Source: Ecdyonurus torrentis (taxonomy: Eukaryota; Arthropoda; Insecta; Ephemeroptera; Heptageniidae). Taken from it: a DNA stretch of 64,000 bases. Positions 14,887 through 27,524 of this stretch are shown piece after piece. The notes under the pieces were generated by a model. That model was not told where the DNA came from and ran no database searches. It saw only the letters and a list, made by a program, of their open reading frames with translations. A program made the translations under genes and the position numbers. The stretch covers positions 11,663,313 through 11,727,312 of the forward strand of contig OX439136.1 in assembly GCA_949318235.1 (NCBI GenBank). Reading direction: 5' to 3'. Each line of letters begins with the position of its first letter. The stretch's first letter is position 1.

Positions 14887-15316
14887 CATCTAGCATATTG
14901 AAAGTTACATTGTATCTAATACATTTCTTAAAAATAATTTCAGTAGCATGAAAATTAATTAATTATAATTTAATTTTTTCGTTAATGTAAAATCTCAAAG
15001 TTTTCCCATGACTTAACTACCAAGTTAAATCAAATTTAATTAAAAAGTTATGGGTTTTGACCTGGGTAGAAAATTTCTATCCCTTGAAGGGAAATATAAA
15101 GCTCACGAAAAGTTTTATAACATATAATATATTATATAAAATAATAAAAGTTTGGAAAAAAAAAAATGAAAACCATAATAATATCCTACGTGACTTTTTA
15201 CACATTTTTACATTAGTTTATGTCAGTAACTGTTGTATACAGCGCTTTGGTTGTATAGTATTTAGTAATCGCGAGGTGAAATAATAATAGCTCAGCTGTT
15301 TTGGTGTGTATATGAC

Positions 15317-15319
<3 letters not shown>

Positions 15320-15348
<29 letters not shown>
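15320..15348. repeat. (GA)n microsatellite
   Basis: Short GA array that directly abuts an exact CRE octamer at 15313-15320. Confidence 0.95.
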
Positions 15349-15350
<2 letters not shown>

Positions 15351-15950
15351 AAGACATTTTAAATAAAGTATATAATTGTAATATATAAATAACCTTACAT
15401 TTTTAACTAATTACTTTACTAGTTGGAAGCTAATAGCATCGATTTTATTTTAATAGCTTAATTTTTATTGTGGGTTATTTGTAATAGTGCTTTAAAAATT
15501 TATTACTTAATATATTATTATATTAAATGATAAAAGGGTTCCTTTTTTTTTTTTTTTTTTTTTTTTTTGGTGAACACTTCTTATTGTTAGTACAGATAAT
15601 GATTATGTGATAAAAATATTGCTTTGTTTAATCAATATATTATGATGGAAAAAATTCACTTTTATTTTAAATTTGTTGCATTACCTGATTTATGAGTGAT
15701 GGTTTGAGATTGTTTTATTAATTTGCATTATTTTGCTATATATATGAATTTCATGACTCATTTAAGTAGGAGAAATATGTTCACTTCAATGGTTGCTGTA
15801 AGTAATAAATTTTAAATAGCCTATGACCAATCACACCCCTATTTAAAGAAATGCTGACTAAGATTCTGCGTTATCGATTTTGTGTGCGATGTAAAGATAG
15901 CTTGATTGCAATACTTGGAGAGGAACAGAGATAAAGTGTGTATGTGTGTA

Positions 15951-15952
<2 letters not shown>

Positions 15953-16006
<54 letters not shown>
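15953..16006. repeat. (GA)n microsatellite
   Basis: About 54 bp GA array following a TGTGTATGTGTGT stretch. Confidence 0.95.
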
Positions 16007-16008
<2 letters not shown>

Positions 16009-17425
16009 ATAAAATAATTTAAAAAATAAGCCCGTGCAAATAATTCCAAAGTTCCTACTACTTTGGTTCCTATAACATTTATACTAAATTACCAAAATAA
16101 GATATTTCAACCGGAAGCATACCCTTTTCTTGAATGCTAATCAAATTATATAACACTTATTAACTTCAATATTGCATTGATAACCTCTAAATTTGGCATT
16201 TATCCAAGAAAAATTGTTTAAGAAAAAGGGTTGCACTCGGTTGTCAAAATCTTTTTTGTCAGGGTGTATTGTTAATTATTTATTTGCATCAAAATAATTA
16301 GTGTTCCGTTATACAAATGAAATATACAGTAATTAAATATGCTAAATTTAAAGTCTAATTTGCAGTTTCAAAAATACTTCACCTCATGCGTTTAAAAAAT
16401 ATGTTCGTGTTTATAAGTTTAAGTGACAATAACAATTATCACGTGGATTACTGACCGATATGACGTTTGTCTTGTGACGTCACATGAAATGCACTTTCAA
16501 GAAATCCCCTGCAGCGAGAAATAGCAATACCAGAAACCTTGCCACAAATACAAAGAACTCTCTCTCTCTCTCAAGCCTTATAATATGTATATTATACAAG
16601 TCTATTTTTAAATATAGCTCATCACAAGAGAGTGCACTTTTAAATATTTAAAACTAAAGACGTCATTCGTCTCAGGTATTAATGACGTCATGAAAAATAC
16701 ATTTGAGGTTTAGCTTGCATTAGTTCTATAACCTATCATATTTTTTAACTGCATATTATTAAATGTGCTTTATTTTTAATAATTTATTTTGATTTTATTA
16801 GTAATTTTTAAATTTTAAAAATTGTGTAATAAAGAAAACAACAAATTATATATTTATATCTTTATTATTATTGCTCCTAAAAATATGTGACTTAAAAATT
16901 ATAAATAAGTACCATATTATTATTATAACTTTTTATTTTGAATAAAAGTAAATTTTATTATAATTGTATTATACGTCCAATTAAATGAGTGATATAGAGA
17001 AATTCTCCTTTCAACATTCTACACTACTATGAGCATGCAACAGTAATTTTATTGTTATTTTCCTGTGTTACAAATACTGCAGAAAGAAAGTGGAATATAT
17101 ATATTTTTTTTTCATTTGTAAAGAAAATCGAAATTATCAAAGAAAAATCATGAAAGTAAAATGTTAAATGAAAAATGTAATTTATTTTCACAGGGACCAC
17201 CTTAAATTATACCATTAGAGTTTTTTTATTTTTGCTGTAGTATTGCAAAATAATCCAAGTAAAAAAAAAATTCGGATTTCCTTTTGCCATTACAATTATT
17301 AAATCTGTTCGTACACTGTTTTCTGCTATAAAATAAAAATCAACCTTGATTATTCAAATGGAATGTACATTTTTTTTTTTTTTTTTTGTGCAAGAAAGCA
17401 GGGTTTACGAACAGCACTATTAATT
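16007..17425. other. AT-rich intron with two CRE octamers
   Basis: Exact TGACGTCA at 16475-16482 (within the longer palindrome TGTGACGTCACA) and 16683-16690. No exon or element was recognised. Confidence 0.4.
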
Positions 17426-17428
17426 GTT

Positions 17429-17732
17429 ATAGGGTATATCTGCATATTTAATGCGCTTGTAGACCATACTGGAGTAGTGAATAACATTTCTGAGCATAGG
17501 ACAAACTTCGTTTAAAGCAATTTTCTTTGGGAAATCGTTTAAGTTTTTGTTATTGTTATTTTTCTCACATTTTTGAAACACTATATAATTCAACATATTT
17601 ACTGCATCAATGGTCTCAAAAATATAACAGAGTGTTTTGTAAACTAGCAAAATGAGTTATTTTTGTATGCTACCCATGTAATTGAGTGATCCAACATGGC
17701 GTCAACTTTAGCATGAATGTATACACCCTATA
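17429..17732 (-). mobile_element. TATAGGGTGTATAC hairpin MITE family, best-preserved copy
   Basis: The ends are TATAGGGTATATCTGCAT and the complement ATGAATGTATACACCCTATA. Inner blocks CATAGGACAAACTTCG, TCAACATATTTACTGCAT and CATGGCGTCAACTTTA recur at 28793-29098 in the same order. About 304 bp, non-coding. Confidence 0.7.
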
Positions 17733-18471
17733 TTATTAAAATATTATGTTTAAAACAAACCTGATAACTTTTGTAAGTAATTAATTAAAAAAAAAAATCA
17801 AAATTTGGTATAATTTTTGTACATACATGTACTGTACATTATATACATCTGACATTTCACTAAATTATGAGTACAAAGCTCACTCGCTGGACCATTGTTA
17901 TATTTTATATAGTATATAATTACATTTATACTATAGCTCTCATTATTAAATATTATAATAATATAATTAAAATATTGGTTTACATTTTACAGATGATAAA
18001 ACATACAATTTGTGTTTTATAAAAATATTAAAACCTGAAAACAGAATGTATTGCATTACATCAAAGTTAATTTAATAATTTAAAATAATAATATTCACAG
18101 TGTTGGAAACAAAATTTTTATTTGTTATAGAAAGCTAATTCGGGGAAATCTATCGGTGGTATTATTATGCAATCAAAGGCACGCTAAGAAGCGGTTGCAA
18201 ATCCAATAGCATTTTGGGGCCATTTTCTTTTATATAAAGCTAATTTTGTGAAATATATGTAGACTGTGAGAAATTTAAATGAAGCAAACTCCTTAGACAC
18301 TTTTACACGTGGGATTTGATAGTAATCAAAAAGTTAATCAAAATATTCCACCGGTAAGAATCATTGTAAAAATACTGTTTACATTTTAAATATTCATTTC
18401 ACTTCCATCGTCTCTAAATTTAATTATGAAAGTAAAAAAAAAAATTGAAGCTAGAAAATAAAAGCCAACGC

Positions 18472-18502
<31 letters not shown>

Positions 18503-18705
18503 TCCATTTAAGAAAAAGTGATTGCTTCTTTTAAAAAAATGCAACTAACATTTAATAGCGTAAACATCTTTTGCAAATGAACATTTCAGTTTTATATCTT
18601 AACCTCCCTCCCTCCTATCAAATTGATATATATTTTTTTTTTGAGATAATTACCAAATAGTACCAATTATTGCAATATTGTGAGTTTTTTCAGGGTAGCG
18701 AAGGT

Positions 18706-18968
18706 TGATATTGGTTTATCGGTTTTCGTGTATTACTCTGGCGCCACACAGTATAAATGGTAGTATCAGCTTCACTCTTATATCCGTAGACTCGAGTTTC
18801 GGCTTCAATCGGGTAGTCAGATAGCAGCCTCTTACAAGCCGTACTGAGGAGCCTTGGTGAAGGCGAAACTCAAGTCTACGGATATAAGAGTGAAGCTGAT
18901 ATGGTACTGATACTACCATTTATACTGTGGCGCCAGGGTAATACACGAAAACCGATAAACCAATATCA
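18706..18968. mobile_element. Foldback element with near-identical arms of about 100 bp
   Basis: The left arm (18706 to about 18805) begins TGATATTGGTTTATCGG and is repeated as complement from 18968 inwards, through GTGTATTAC, CTGGCGCCACA, CAGTATAAATGGTAGTATCAG and CTTCACTCTTATATCCGTAG. The right arm has about 11 extra bases (a repeated GATATGGTACT-like block). The loop is about 60 bp. Such similar arms suggest a recent insertion. No transposase; no clear target duplication. Confidence 0.75.
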
Positions 18969-19002
18969 GTACCAATTATTTTTATGAAATTATTATATGT
19001 TC

Positions 19003-19042
<40 letters not shown>

Positions 19043-19779
19043 ATAATGTGCATACAATTGCATTGCTGGACAAGTAATTTCATCTTTAAAGACAAATAAG
19101 ATACATTATAAAATTATATACAATCTTTCTAAGTTTCATTAAAAAAAAAAAAAAAAATCTCATTTATCATTTATTAAAAATTATAAAGTAAAATACGTTA
19201 TTTCGAATGCCATTGAAATGGGTTTCTTGTGCAGATATTAATTTAATCCTTCATGCTGACATTTAATTTATTTTTTTGACATAATTCAAAACTAAAACAT
19301 TCTTTGTATTTGATTGACATTTTAACATTTAGCTGCGGAAAAACTTTTGTAAATGACGTTTTAAGGACTTTTCAAACATATTTTTTAATGTAAATTTCAT
19401 AAATATGGAAAAGATAACAGAACTTTGTGTAAAACGATTTTATGATATAATGAAGTTTTATACACAATTTTATGATTACATGTATTTTTTGTTCATCCTA
19501 ATCTTCAGAATAGTTATATGGATAGTTTTATTATACTTAATGATAGTAAAATATCAGTTCTAAAACATGAATGTAAAGTATTTAAAACTTGCCCATAATA
19601 TATGAACACTAAAATATATTTTAATTTGCCGTTATTTAAAGGAAATGTGAATTACGGCACTTAAATTCTGATATTTTTTTTTTTTTTTTTTTTTTTTTTG
19701 CTGAGTTTTTTGCTGAGTTTTTTTGGTCCTAATTAGAAAAAACGATAAAATTGATCTGAAAACATATTGACGATGCTCC

Positions 19780-19945
19780 CGCGGCATTTCGGAGTTACTG
19801 CACATTCCGTATGCCCCGCGAGTGAAGCAAGTGTACTTTCCAGAAATCTTGCGAGTGGAGTATCTACACTTTCCGCCACCGCGGCCCGTGAAGTTACTAC
19901 ACTTTATACATATTACTATCTCGTGGAGGTTCTACACTTTCCACA
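19780..19945 (+). repeat. GC-rich degenerate 33-bp tandem array (array 1)
   Basis: At least four successive 33-base units, opening GGAGTTACTGCACATTCC, GAAGCAAGTGTACTTTCC, GGAGTATCTACACTTTCC and GAAGTTACTACACTTTAT, each ending in a CpG-rich block such as CCGCGAGT or GCGGCCCGT; a fifth is partial. Because 33 is divisible by three, one frame stays open across it (19767-19982), but I take that as a by-product. The base composition contrasts sharply with the AT-rich surroundings. Confidence 0.7.
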
Positions 19946-20095
19946 ATTTTCAATATATTTTATTGACTTAAAAAAATGCTAACTATATATATGAAATTTT
20001 ATATGGGTTTAATTTTATACCATAAATAAATATTTATTATTAAATGATAATTGACTAATAATATAAAAACTGCACAAAATATTTTATCATATCGA

Positions 20096-20285
20096 GGGCT
20101 ACGCGGCAATTCGGAACTTGTGCAGCCTCCGCGCGCGCAAGATTGAAACATATGGATTCTCCGCGCACCTACTTTTTGGCACATATGCAGCCTCCGCGGC
20201 CGCTAATATTGAAACATGTGTAATCTCCGCGGACGCTGCGAATGAAACATATGTACATTCCGCGCGTACGAAAAGTGACACATCT
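20096..20285 (-). repeat. GC-rich 33-bp tandem array, left inverted copy (array 2)
   Basis: About five units read on the - strand, in the same order as array 3. Both strands stay open for 60 or more codons because the unit length is a multiple of three. The resulting 11-residue peptide repeat (AE..YVS pattern) has no known counterpart and I do not call a gene. Confidence 0.75.
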
Positions 20286-21394
20286 GAATAATTTGCAGAG
20301 TTTTATGATTACAAATTTTAAGCACAAGTTTTTTAATTTCTCTGATGCAAATCTTAACGCTTTAATGATTTAATGATGTAAATAAAATTTAAATAAGATA
20401 TAATAGATAATTTTACAATAAAAATATATTATATACCATTACTTTTTTTTAAATTAATATGCTAATAATGTTTTTAAAACGAAGTTTTTATTTATTTTAA
20501 ATGGAAAATACTTTTCAAAGTTCTGATTTTTTTTATAATAGAATTTTCTTGTGATTCATTTTATGAATTTTAAAGCTACCCTACCTCAAGTCAACTTATG
20601 AATGATCAGCTAGAGTATTTTCTTATCATACATACACGTCACAGGTCAAAATTGTAAACATCCTGTCTAGTTGACTATTGCCGGTAAATGTTTCAGTTTT
20701 CATTCTGCTTTGTGGAGAGTGTAGTTGTATTTTTAGTTATTCCGTATAAATTTTATGATGGATTTTTTCAAAAAATTAAATTATTTAATCTAAATTATAA
20801 TAATTGCAGTGAATAAAAAAAAAAGCAGAGCATTTGTGAAGTGTGTAATTTTATTGTAGTGTTGATAAGATTATTTTTTATTAAAAAAATTAAAGAAGAG
20901 TCTTAAAATTTTAAGGTAGGTTTCTTTATGTGTTATTTTAGGTGATAATTTAAATTCTTTAAGTTAGTAGAGAAGGTGTTAAAATATTTTGATGAGGAAA
21001 ACATTTCAAATTTTACTGTTAAAAGTATGATTTTATTTCTTTTGAACATATGCATTTACTTTTCATTGCTTGTTTATTTTTTTTTTATTTGTTTATTTAT
21101 TTATTTATTTTTTATTTATTTATTCATTGATTCATTTACCTATTTATAAATAAATTTATTTATCTATTGCTTCATTTATTTATATGATCATTTATTTATT
21201 AATTATCTGTCTATTTATAATTTAATTTTTAATTAGCTTTTTTTATTATTATTAACCTATTAATTTTTTTTAAATACAAATTTAAATTTATTATCCGATG
21301 ATATTATATCATCCTCCATGTAAATTTTATCTGTAAATGCAATTCATATCGGTAGGTATAGCTTTCTTCAGATGTGCCAAAATATAATTCTTCA

Positions 21395-21590
21395 GATGTG
21401 TCACTTTTCGTACGCGCGGAATGTACATATGTTTCATTCGTAGCGTCCGCGGAGATTACACATGTTTCAATATTAGCGGCCGCGGAGGCTGCATATGTGC
21501 CAAAAAGTAGGTGCGCGGAGAATCCATATGTTTCAATCTTGCGCGCGCGGAGGCTGCACAAGTTCCGAATTGCCGCGTAGCCCTCGATAT
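21395..21590 (+). repeat. GC-rich 33-bp tandem array, right inverted copy (array 3)
   Basis: Units begin GAATGTACATATGTTTCA, GAGATTACACATGTTTCA, GAGGCTGCATATGTGCCA and GAGAATCCATATGTTTCA and end in GTCCGCG, CGGCCGCG, GGTGCGCG or GCGCGCG. The last unit is one base short. At the outer side the motif CTTCAGATGTG is doubled (about 21366 and 21391). Confidence 0.75.
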
Positions 21591-21592
21591 AC

Positions 21593-24500
21593 AAGAAATA
21601 ATATTTAAAAAAAAAACTTCTTTCCAAACTGTATACCTTTATACTAATATACATGAAACATATGAATATATATACGTATGAAACATAATATATTATAACT
21701 CATATCAAAGTTCAATTGATACAGTCACCGATTCCTGTTTGATTGTTATCACATACATTCTTTTGAAGAAGGCGGAGACCTGCAACCCTAGTTTCATGTA
21801 AGAGAGTGAAGTGTGTGCATGTGTCTCTAAAGTTCTTATATTTTATATTTGCAATAATTAAATTATAGTAATTTATAATAAAATCGTAAAATATATATTT
21901 CAATAGTTATATAGATTTATAATCATAATTTAACATTATTTTGATATGTGATTTAAAAGAAAGCAATTGATTATATAGCGTATTTGTGTGCTGTGCATTA
22001 CGTTTTTGGTGCAGATAATCAATGATTTTATTATTATAAAAAAAATTACGATATTTAAAAATATTTAGGGCCTAATATATGATGGTTTCCTACATAAGAC
22101 TCTACTATGCATAAAACAAAGTATCAAGGTAATTATTTTTTGTATTATATAAATATTCGTAATAACAATAGGATATATTCGTAATAACTAGAATATTAGG
22201 GTTAATCAGAACAACTGTACCGTATGCAAATATGCATACGTTACCGTCATACGTGACGTCATTTTTCGATTTTCAAAAATCATTAAAAACACTTAATGAA
22301 CTCAAAATTTTGAAATTAGCATACGAATCGATTCTCTCGAATGTTCTCTTTTAATTTTTTTTTTTTTTTTGACATCCTCATTTCATTGAAGGTTTTGTTT
22401 TGTCAACAAACTCAGATCTATTCCCGTTCCATTAATTTGTCTGCAATAATTAAATTCTTCTTTAATTTCTCATTTTATTTAAATCCAATACTAATGAGGC
22501 TAAAAATATTAAAGAAGTACACTTTTAAACTTTATTAATAATTAGGCGATGTTGTGTAATAATTTTTTTTAAATAAAATTGTCTAAAAATATATGTATTA
22601 CTGATTTTATACAAATATTAAAAATGTCACGTTTTTCATCATTTCCATTGATTAAAAATTCTTTTACTCTGTTCTGCCTCTCATCATTTCTTGACCTGCT
22701 TATCTAACATGGAAAAAAAAAAAAAAAAAGATGAGACTCTTTGGGTTTTGTTCTATTCCTAGAGCCGCATGCGCGATACTAGTTTTTACCATAACATAAA
22801 ACATTGATTGGAACTCAAAACTGTCTTTTTTTTTCTTCCTGTTATATATTTTTCAAAAACTTTCTCTTTCATTTCGTATAAAAAAACTACTTTATACTTT
22901 TTTTTTCTTTCAGTTTATATGAAGTCATTGATTTGGTCAAATAGATGAAAGGAAAAATAAGGAAGAAAAGAGGAATTATACATCAAATCCTGACTTTTCA
23001 TTAGTAACTGTTTAGAAAAAGAAACATAACGAAAATCTTTTCATGCGTTAAAAATTTCTATTCATATATTTTTCTTCATTAAAATGTTTAATTATAAAAA
23101 ATATACGATGAAATTATTTTATATTTAAAATATTTGGAGTTTAATATTTTTTTTCTTTTCCTTCAATTTCAAATTATCATTTTGGAAAGAAAGGTTACCT
23201 AAAAACTCAAGTTTAAATTTATTTATACATCCGTAAATACATCGATATTATTATGAAGAAGGATATAATTTTGAATTTTTATATTTTTCATTGCGTACCT
23301 CAAGCATTTGAAACTATACAGACACTAGATTATTTTGTCATGACGTCATAATAAAAAATGCACAGCTGTAAGTAGAAGAGGGTGGTATATATGTGATAGA
23401 TTATGTCGATGAAATATTCTTTGTATATTTAATTCGATTTCTTTTTATTTTTAACTGTCTTATCGATTATTCCCTCTGTGAAATATTAAAAAAAAAAAAA
23501 AAAAACGAAGAAAATCATAATAAAGATTTTTTAATTATAATAATAAAAAAGGACTCACTTTTAACATGCATTTATATGAACACGAATATAATAAATACAG
23601 CATAATATTGAATATGTATTAGAAAGATTTTTTTTCTATACTTTTATATAATCACGCTTGCCCACATGACGTCATTAATTTTTTAAGTAATAACAATATA
23701 TTTGCTTCTTCTTTTTTTTTAACAGATTATTCCTACAAAAATAATTTTCATAAAAATTAAAGTAATGAATAAAGGTGCCTATTTAAAATACTATATTTTA
23801 ACTGTATTTTAAATAAAGGATATAAAAGTAATAATCATGATGCTAAAAATGAATGGATCAATGTGAAAACTTTCAAAGTGTTAACTCTGCATGGTTGTAG
23901 TGTAAGTAATTGAAAACATATTGAGCAGCAATTGGTATACAATTAAAAACACAAATTAAAACAATAATTTGTTTTTTACTTTTCATTGTTATTTATTTAT
24001 TTATGGAAATAAAGAAACTGTTCGACAAAGTTGCATTTAGTTGTTAAAAATGTTGAACTTTTTCTTTAATTAATTTCTAATAAAAAGAGTAAAAAGAGGA
24101 AGCAAAATCAATAAGCAAAAGAATAAAGAACTACTTTTTTTTTATCAAATTATTTATCTTTTGATGACGCGAATGAAAAATTAATTTTGAGATCACTTCT
24201 CTCTCTCTCTCTCTCTCTCTCTCGTTTCTCTATCTTAAGTAGAATCTTATTCAGGAACTTTCTTTACTCATGAAATCTTCAAAGAGAGTTGTACTATTAT
24301 GTGTTATAATATTTTCTACAGTAAAGTGAGTTTTTTTTTAATTGTTATATACTTTATGTAATTAATTTACAACAATGTTTATATTTTTCCTATTATTATA
24401 ATTTAATATGTTATAAATTAGAAAAAAAATATTAATTTTTTTAATAATATTTTAAAACATTAATTATTTGTAATATTACGCACAAAGTGTAAATTAAGGG

Positions 24501-24644
24501 TTATTTAATAATAGTTTAAACAAGTTGATTGGATGTAGGAATTAGTACATATTTAACCATTATACGAGTCAGGTATATAGCAGACAACTTCCCTTTTAGT
24601 TTATCAATCTATTACAACTTTATATTTTTGAACCTTTGAACAAA
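21593..24644. other. AT-rich intron with clustered CRE octamers
   Basis: Exact TGACGTCA at 22254-22261, 23341-23348 and 23667-23674, and a (CT)n run at 24198-24223. No exon or element was recognised. A palindrome CGTATGCAAATATGCATACG lies near 22222. Confidence 0.4.
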
Positions 24645-24960
24645 ACCTCAGTGCGGTACTGGCAGTAGTCCAACTGTATTTGAGCTCCCTGAATCTTCCA
24701 AAACCATGTTTATGTACTTGCGGGATCAATCGAAACGGGTCAGCTACGGACTAGCAAACATCCCGGCATTCGTCTTAACATACTGAGGAAACTCAGTATG
24801 TTTCCGTGGTCGGCAAGGTTGAACTTGCCTCCCAAATCTCCAAGCTAGCTCTTTGCCATCGCTAGGCTTTCGTAAAAGCCTGGACGGTGGCTGGGATTGA
24901 ATCCGCGACCTCTTGCATGCAATTCGGACGCGTGAACCACTAGACTATGAAATCGGTTTC
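24645..24960 (-). mobile_element. tRNA-derived SINE (reverse strand)
   Basis: Read on the - strand, the head carries an RNA polymerase III A box TAGTCTAGTGG (24937-24947) and a B box GGATTCAATCC (24894-24904), correctly ordered and spaced as in a tRNA gene. It is followed by about 240 bases of non-tRNA body containing two strong hairpins: ACATACTGAG/CTCAGTATGT (about 24780-24803) and AGGCTTT/AAAAGCCT (about 24863-24880). The anticodon arm does not pair properly, so this is not a functional tRNA. The tail end is not sharply defined. I cannot assign a named SINE superfamily. Confidence 0.75.
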
Positions 24961-25184
24961 AATCATTATTCAGAGGATATTTCTTATATATTGCTTTAGT
25001 TATGAAAGAAAGGATGACATTAAAGAATAGTAAAAACATTTAAAAACACAATAAATAGTTGAAAATCTCCCTTACTTTAAATGATATGCAACACTTCAAC
25101 AACCGCATCCATTTCATTAATTTATTTAATTTTTCAGAGTGTAAGGCAATTAATTTTGCTAGGTTTATTTTGTATCATGTTCAA

Positions 25185-25514
25185 AACTTTATTATTATTA
25201 TTATTTTATTTGTTTTATCCAAAAACAGGCTTGCGCCCAATACATTGGAGGTACACACAGTACAATAGTTACAATAATCATAATTATTTAAAACTACAAC
25301 ATAAGTATTTAATAGCTATCATGCAAACAATTATTTATTTCTAATTTTAAGACACATTTTATTTTATTTTTAGAGTGGCATGCATAGATTTTTTTATTTT
25401 TTTATTTGAATCATGAAAGATATCAATATTTAAGGTCTTACATAATGTGGTTGCTCTTGTAATAAAAGAATTTTTAGATACATCATTTGAGCATGTAGGG
25501 ATACTAAAGATGCC
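25185..25514 (-). mobile_element. 5'-truncated LINE: C-terminal end of ORF2 plus 3' UTR with (AAT)n tail
   Basis: On the - strand, 25514-25359 reads as 51 codons ending in TAA. The peptide includes GIFSIPTCSNDVSKNSFITR and ends in a lysine-rich helix-like stretch. The pattern (short basic-aromatic KNSF motif, then a charged tail) is typical of the extreme C-terminus of CR1/Jockey-type reverse transcriptases. A 3' UTR follows with GTGTACCTCCAATGTATTGG and GGGCGCAAGCCTGTTTTTGG, ending in an AATAAT tail (about 25187-25207). Upstream, the frame stops at once in AT-rich repeat, as expected for 5' truncation. The family assignment is from memory of the motif. Confidence 0.55.
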
Positions 25515-25524
25515 ATGCATTATT

Positions 25525-27428
25525 ATTTTTATTTTTTATTTTTTTTATTATTTATTTAATATTATTTTTATTATTTCTATATTAGATTATGCATCATATT
25601 TTTTATAAGCAATTATGAAAAATGTCCATATGATCGTAATTTTCAAAGATTGATATTCATACATTATACTGATATATCAACCTAACATATAATGTCTTAA
25701 AATATCACAAAATATTCCCTCTATAATAAAGCTTACTAAAATCTCATTTTAATACTACAAAAACGTAAGATGCCCTATATATTTTTTAAAAGCATGATAT
25801 CGATAGTATGAAACGTAAAATCTTACAACAAATAATAACACACACAAAAATATCTCAAAAACTTCAACTCTCCTTTATGAGGGAAAAAAAATTGGAGAGT
25901 ATACTTGAAAATTTTTCTCAAAAGAAAATTACTATATTTTTACTTTGCAAACTCACCACTTGGTACTTAAATGGCGCTGAAAGTTTTAATATGTAATACT
26001 ATGTATTGTAGTAAATACCAAAAGTAGGATTTTTTTTTTTTTTTTTTTTTTTTTAGATATTGTAATTACTGTCTTCAGTTTTTTTGTTTCACCTTTATTA
26101 CATTTTGAAATTTACACTAAATAACAAATTAAAATTGTAAAATTAATTACTGACAATTAACTTTCTGTGTACAACTTTAAAGTACATGGTAGAATAAATA
26201 ATAATTTTAAGAGTTTTTTTGAATTCGCATTATTATTACTAATCTTAAGATTTCCAAGCACGTTTTATGTTTTCATTATTATAGTTTTATCATTTTACCA
26301 GTATTTTTTATTATTTCATAGTAAAAAATTTATTAAAATGTCCATAGAAGATTTAGCAAATATCAGAAAGAAAAGGAAAGAGTAAATTTGTATTTTCTTG
26401 CTTTAAAAAAAAATTAAAAAAAAAAAATTATAAAAAAAACTTGAAACAGCTAAAGTATACAATATGTCAAAGCATATTTTTATAACTTTAAAAATGGATG
26501 GGAAAGAACACCAAATATTTATTTTGATATTGGCAAAATTTCAAATTACAAAACTTGTAATAAATCACAAAGATTCGTTGATATAAAGGGAAAAAAATTG
26601 AACTTTTTAATTTTTAACCTTTTCCTTTCTTTCTTTAAAACCTAATCAAAAACTTTTTTATTACTTAAATTAATGAATAAATCATTAGATATATAAAAAC
26701 TTGGTTAATTAATTAATATTTTTTTTTGAAAAAAAATCTATATTCTTTGATTCCGATCACTATGGACTTCAGATTTATGTATGTCTGTTAATGCAATGAT
26801 AGAAATTATTACCAATTTATTTTACATTGTTGCTTTAATGATATCGAAACTTTAAAAATAATATAATATTTCAATTGCACTCATCACAAATAACCATCCA
26901 CTTATTTCATATTATACAGTATAATACTCTTAACTGTTGTTACATTGTGTTACATTTTATATTTTCTAAACATTAACACTTCTGCAACAATAAATTTATA
27001 TAACATAATTTAAACTATATATGTAAAAAAAAATTTAAAATTAAAATTATTCTGTTTATAAAAATATTAAAAATTTACATTTTTTTTTTGTGCAAAATTT
27101 TTAAAAATAATTGTATGTATTTTAAAACATTGCATCATTAAATTTACTAATACGGTCAGCTCAAAGACTATTTTAGTTTAAAAAAAATATAATTAATTAT
27201 GTCTGGGGTTCATAAAAAAAAGTACGTTTCTTTGTTTACTGTATTATATTAAAGCTAAACATAAGTAAGAAAAAAAATAATACTTTGCCCTTTACTTCAT
27301 TGCTGTGTATAGTTATTTTTACATATTTTTATTTAATGTTAAAACATATATTTTAACATATTGAGATATAAACCTCGTGGAATGAAAAGTTAGAAAATTA
27401 CTTTATAAATATTTGAGTAACTTGAAAG

Positions 27429-27430
<2 letters not shown>
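25525..27430. other. AT-rich intron, nothing recognised
   Basis: Poly-T at about 26029-26054; otherwise AT-rich without exon or element signatures. Confidence 0.4.

Positions 27431-27520
<90 letters not shown>
27431..27520. repeat. (CT)n microsatellite with one interruption
   Basis: CT array of about 90 bp, interrupted by one G at 27480. Confidence 0.97.

Positions 27521-27524
<4 letters not shown>

Larger units (their letters stand above)
20092..21592. mobile_element. 1.5-kb structure with inverted ends made of 33-bp GC-rich repeats
   Basis: The left end begins ATATCGAGGGCTACGCGGCA (about 20092) and the right end finishes with its complement (about 21592). The two near-identical arms of about 190-200 bp each consist of 32-33-base units with the core CATATGTTTCA and a GCGGCCGCGG-type CpG block. 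The interior (20290-21370) is AT-rich and non-coding, with a degenerate ATTT array at 21080-21215. Inverted ends built from internal tandem repeats are the hallmark of foldback-type transposons. An alternative is an inverted duplication of a minisatellite. No transposase gene is visible. Confidence 0.55.

Noticed and set aside
20096..21590. CRISPR-like array
   Set aside because: The window is animal nuclear DNA; units are contiguous and degenerate with no repeat/spacer alternation. It is a minisatellite or foldback end.
19999..21654. Open frames over the GC-rich arrays as a repeat protein with an 11-residue period
   Set aside because: Several frames on both strands are open because the unit is 33 bases and GC-rich. 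Inverted copies give the same peptide twice; there is no start context, splice signal or known family. The repeat itself explains it.
24885..24954. Functional tRNA gene
   Set aside because: A and B boxes are present, but the anticodon stem does not pair, there is no proper acceptor stem, and a long non-tRNA body follows. It is a SINE head.
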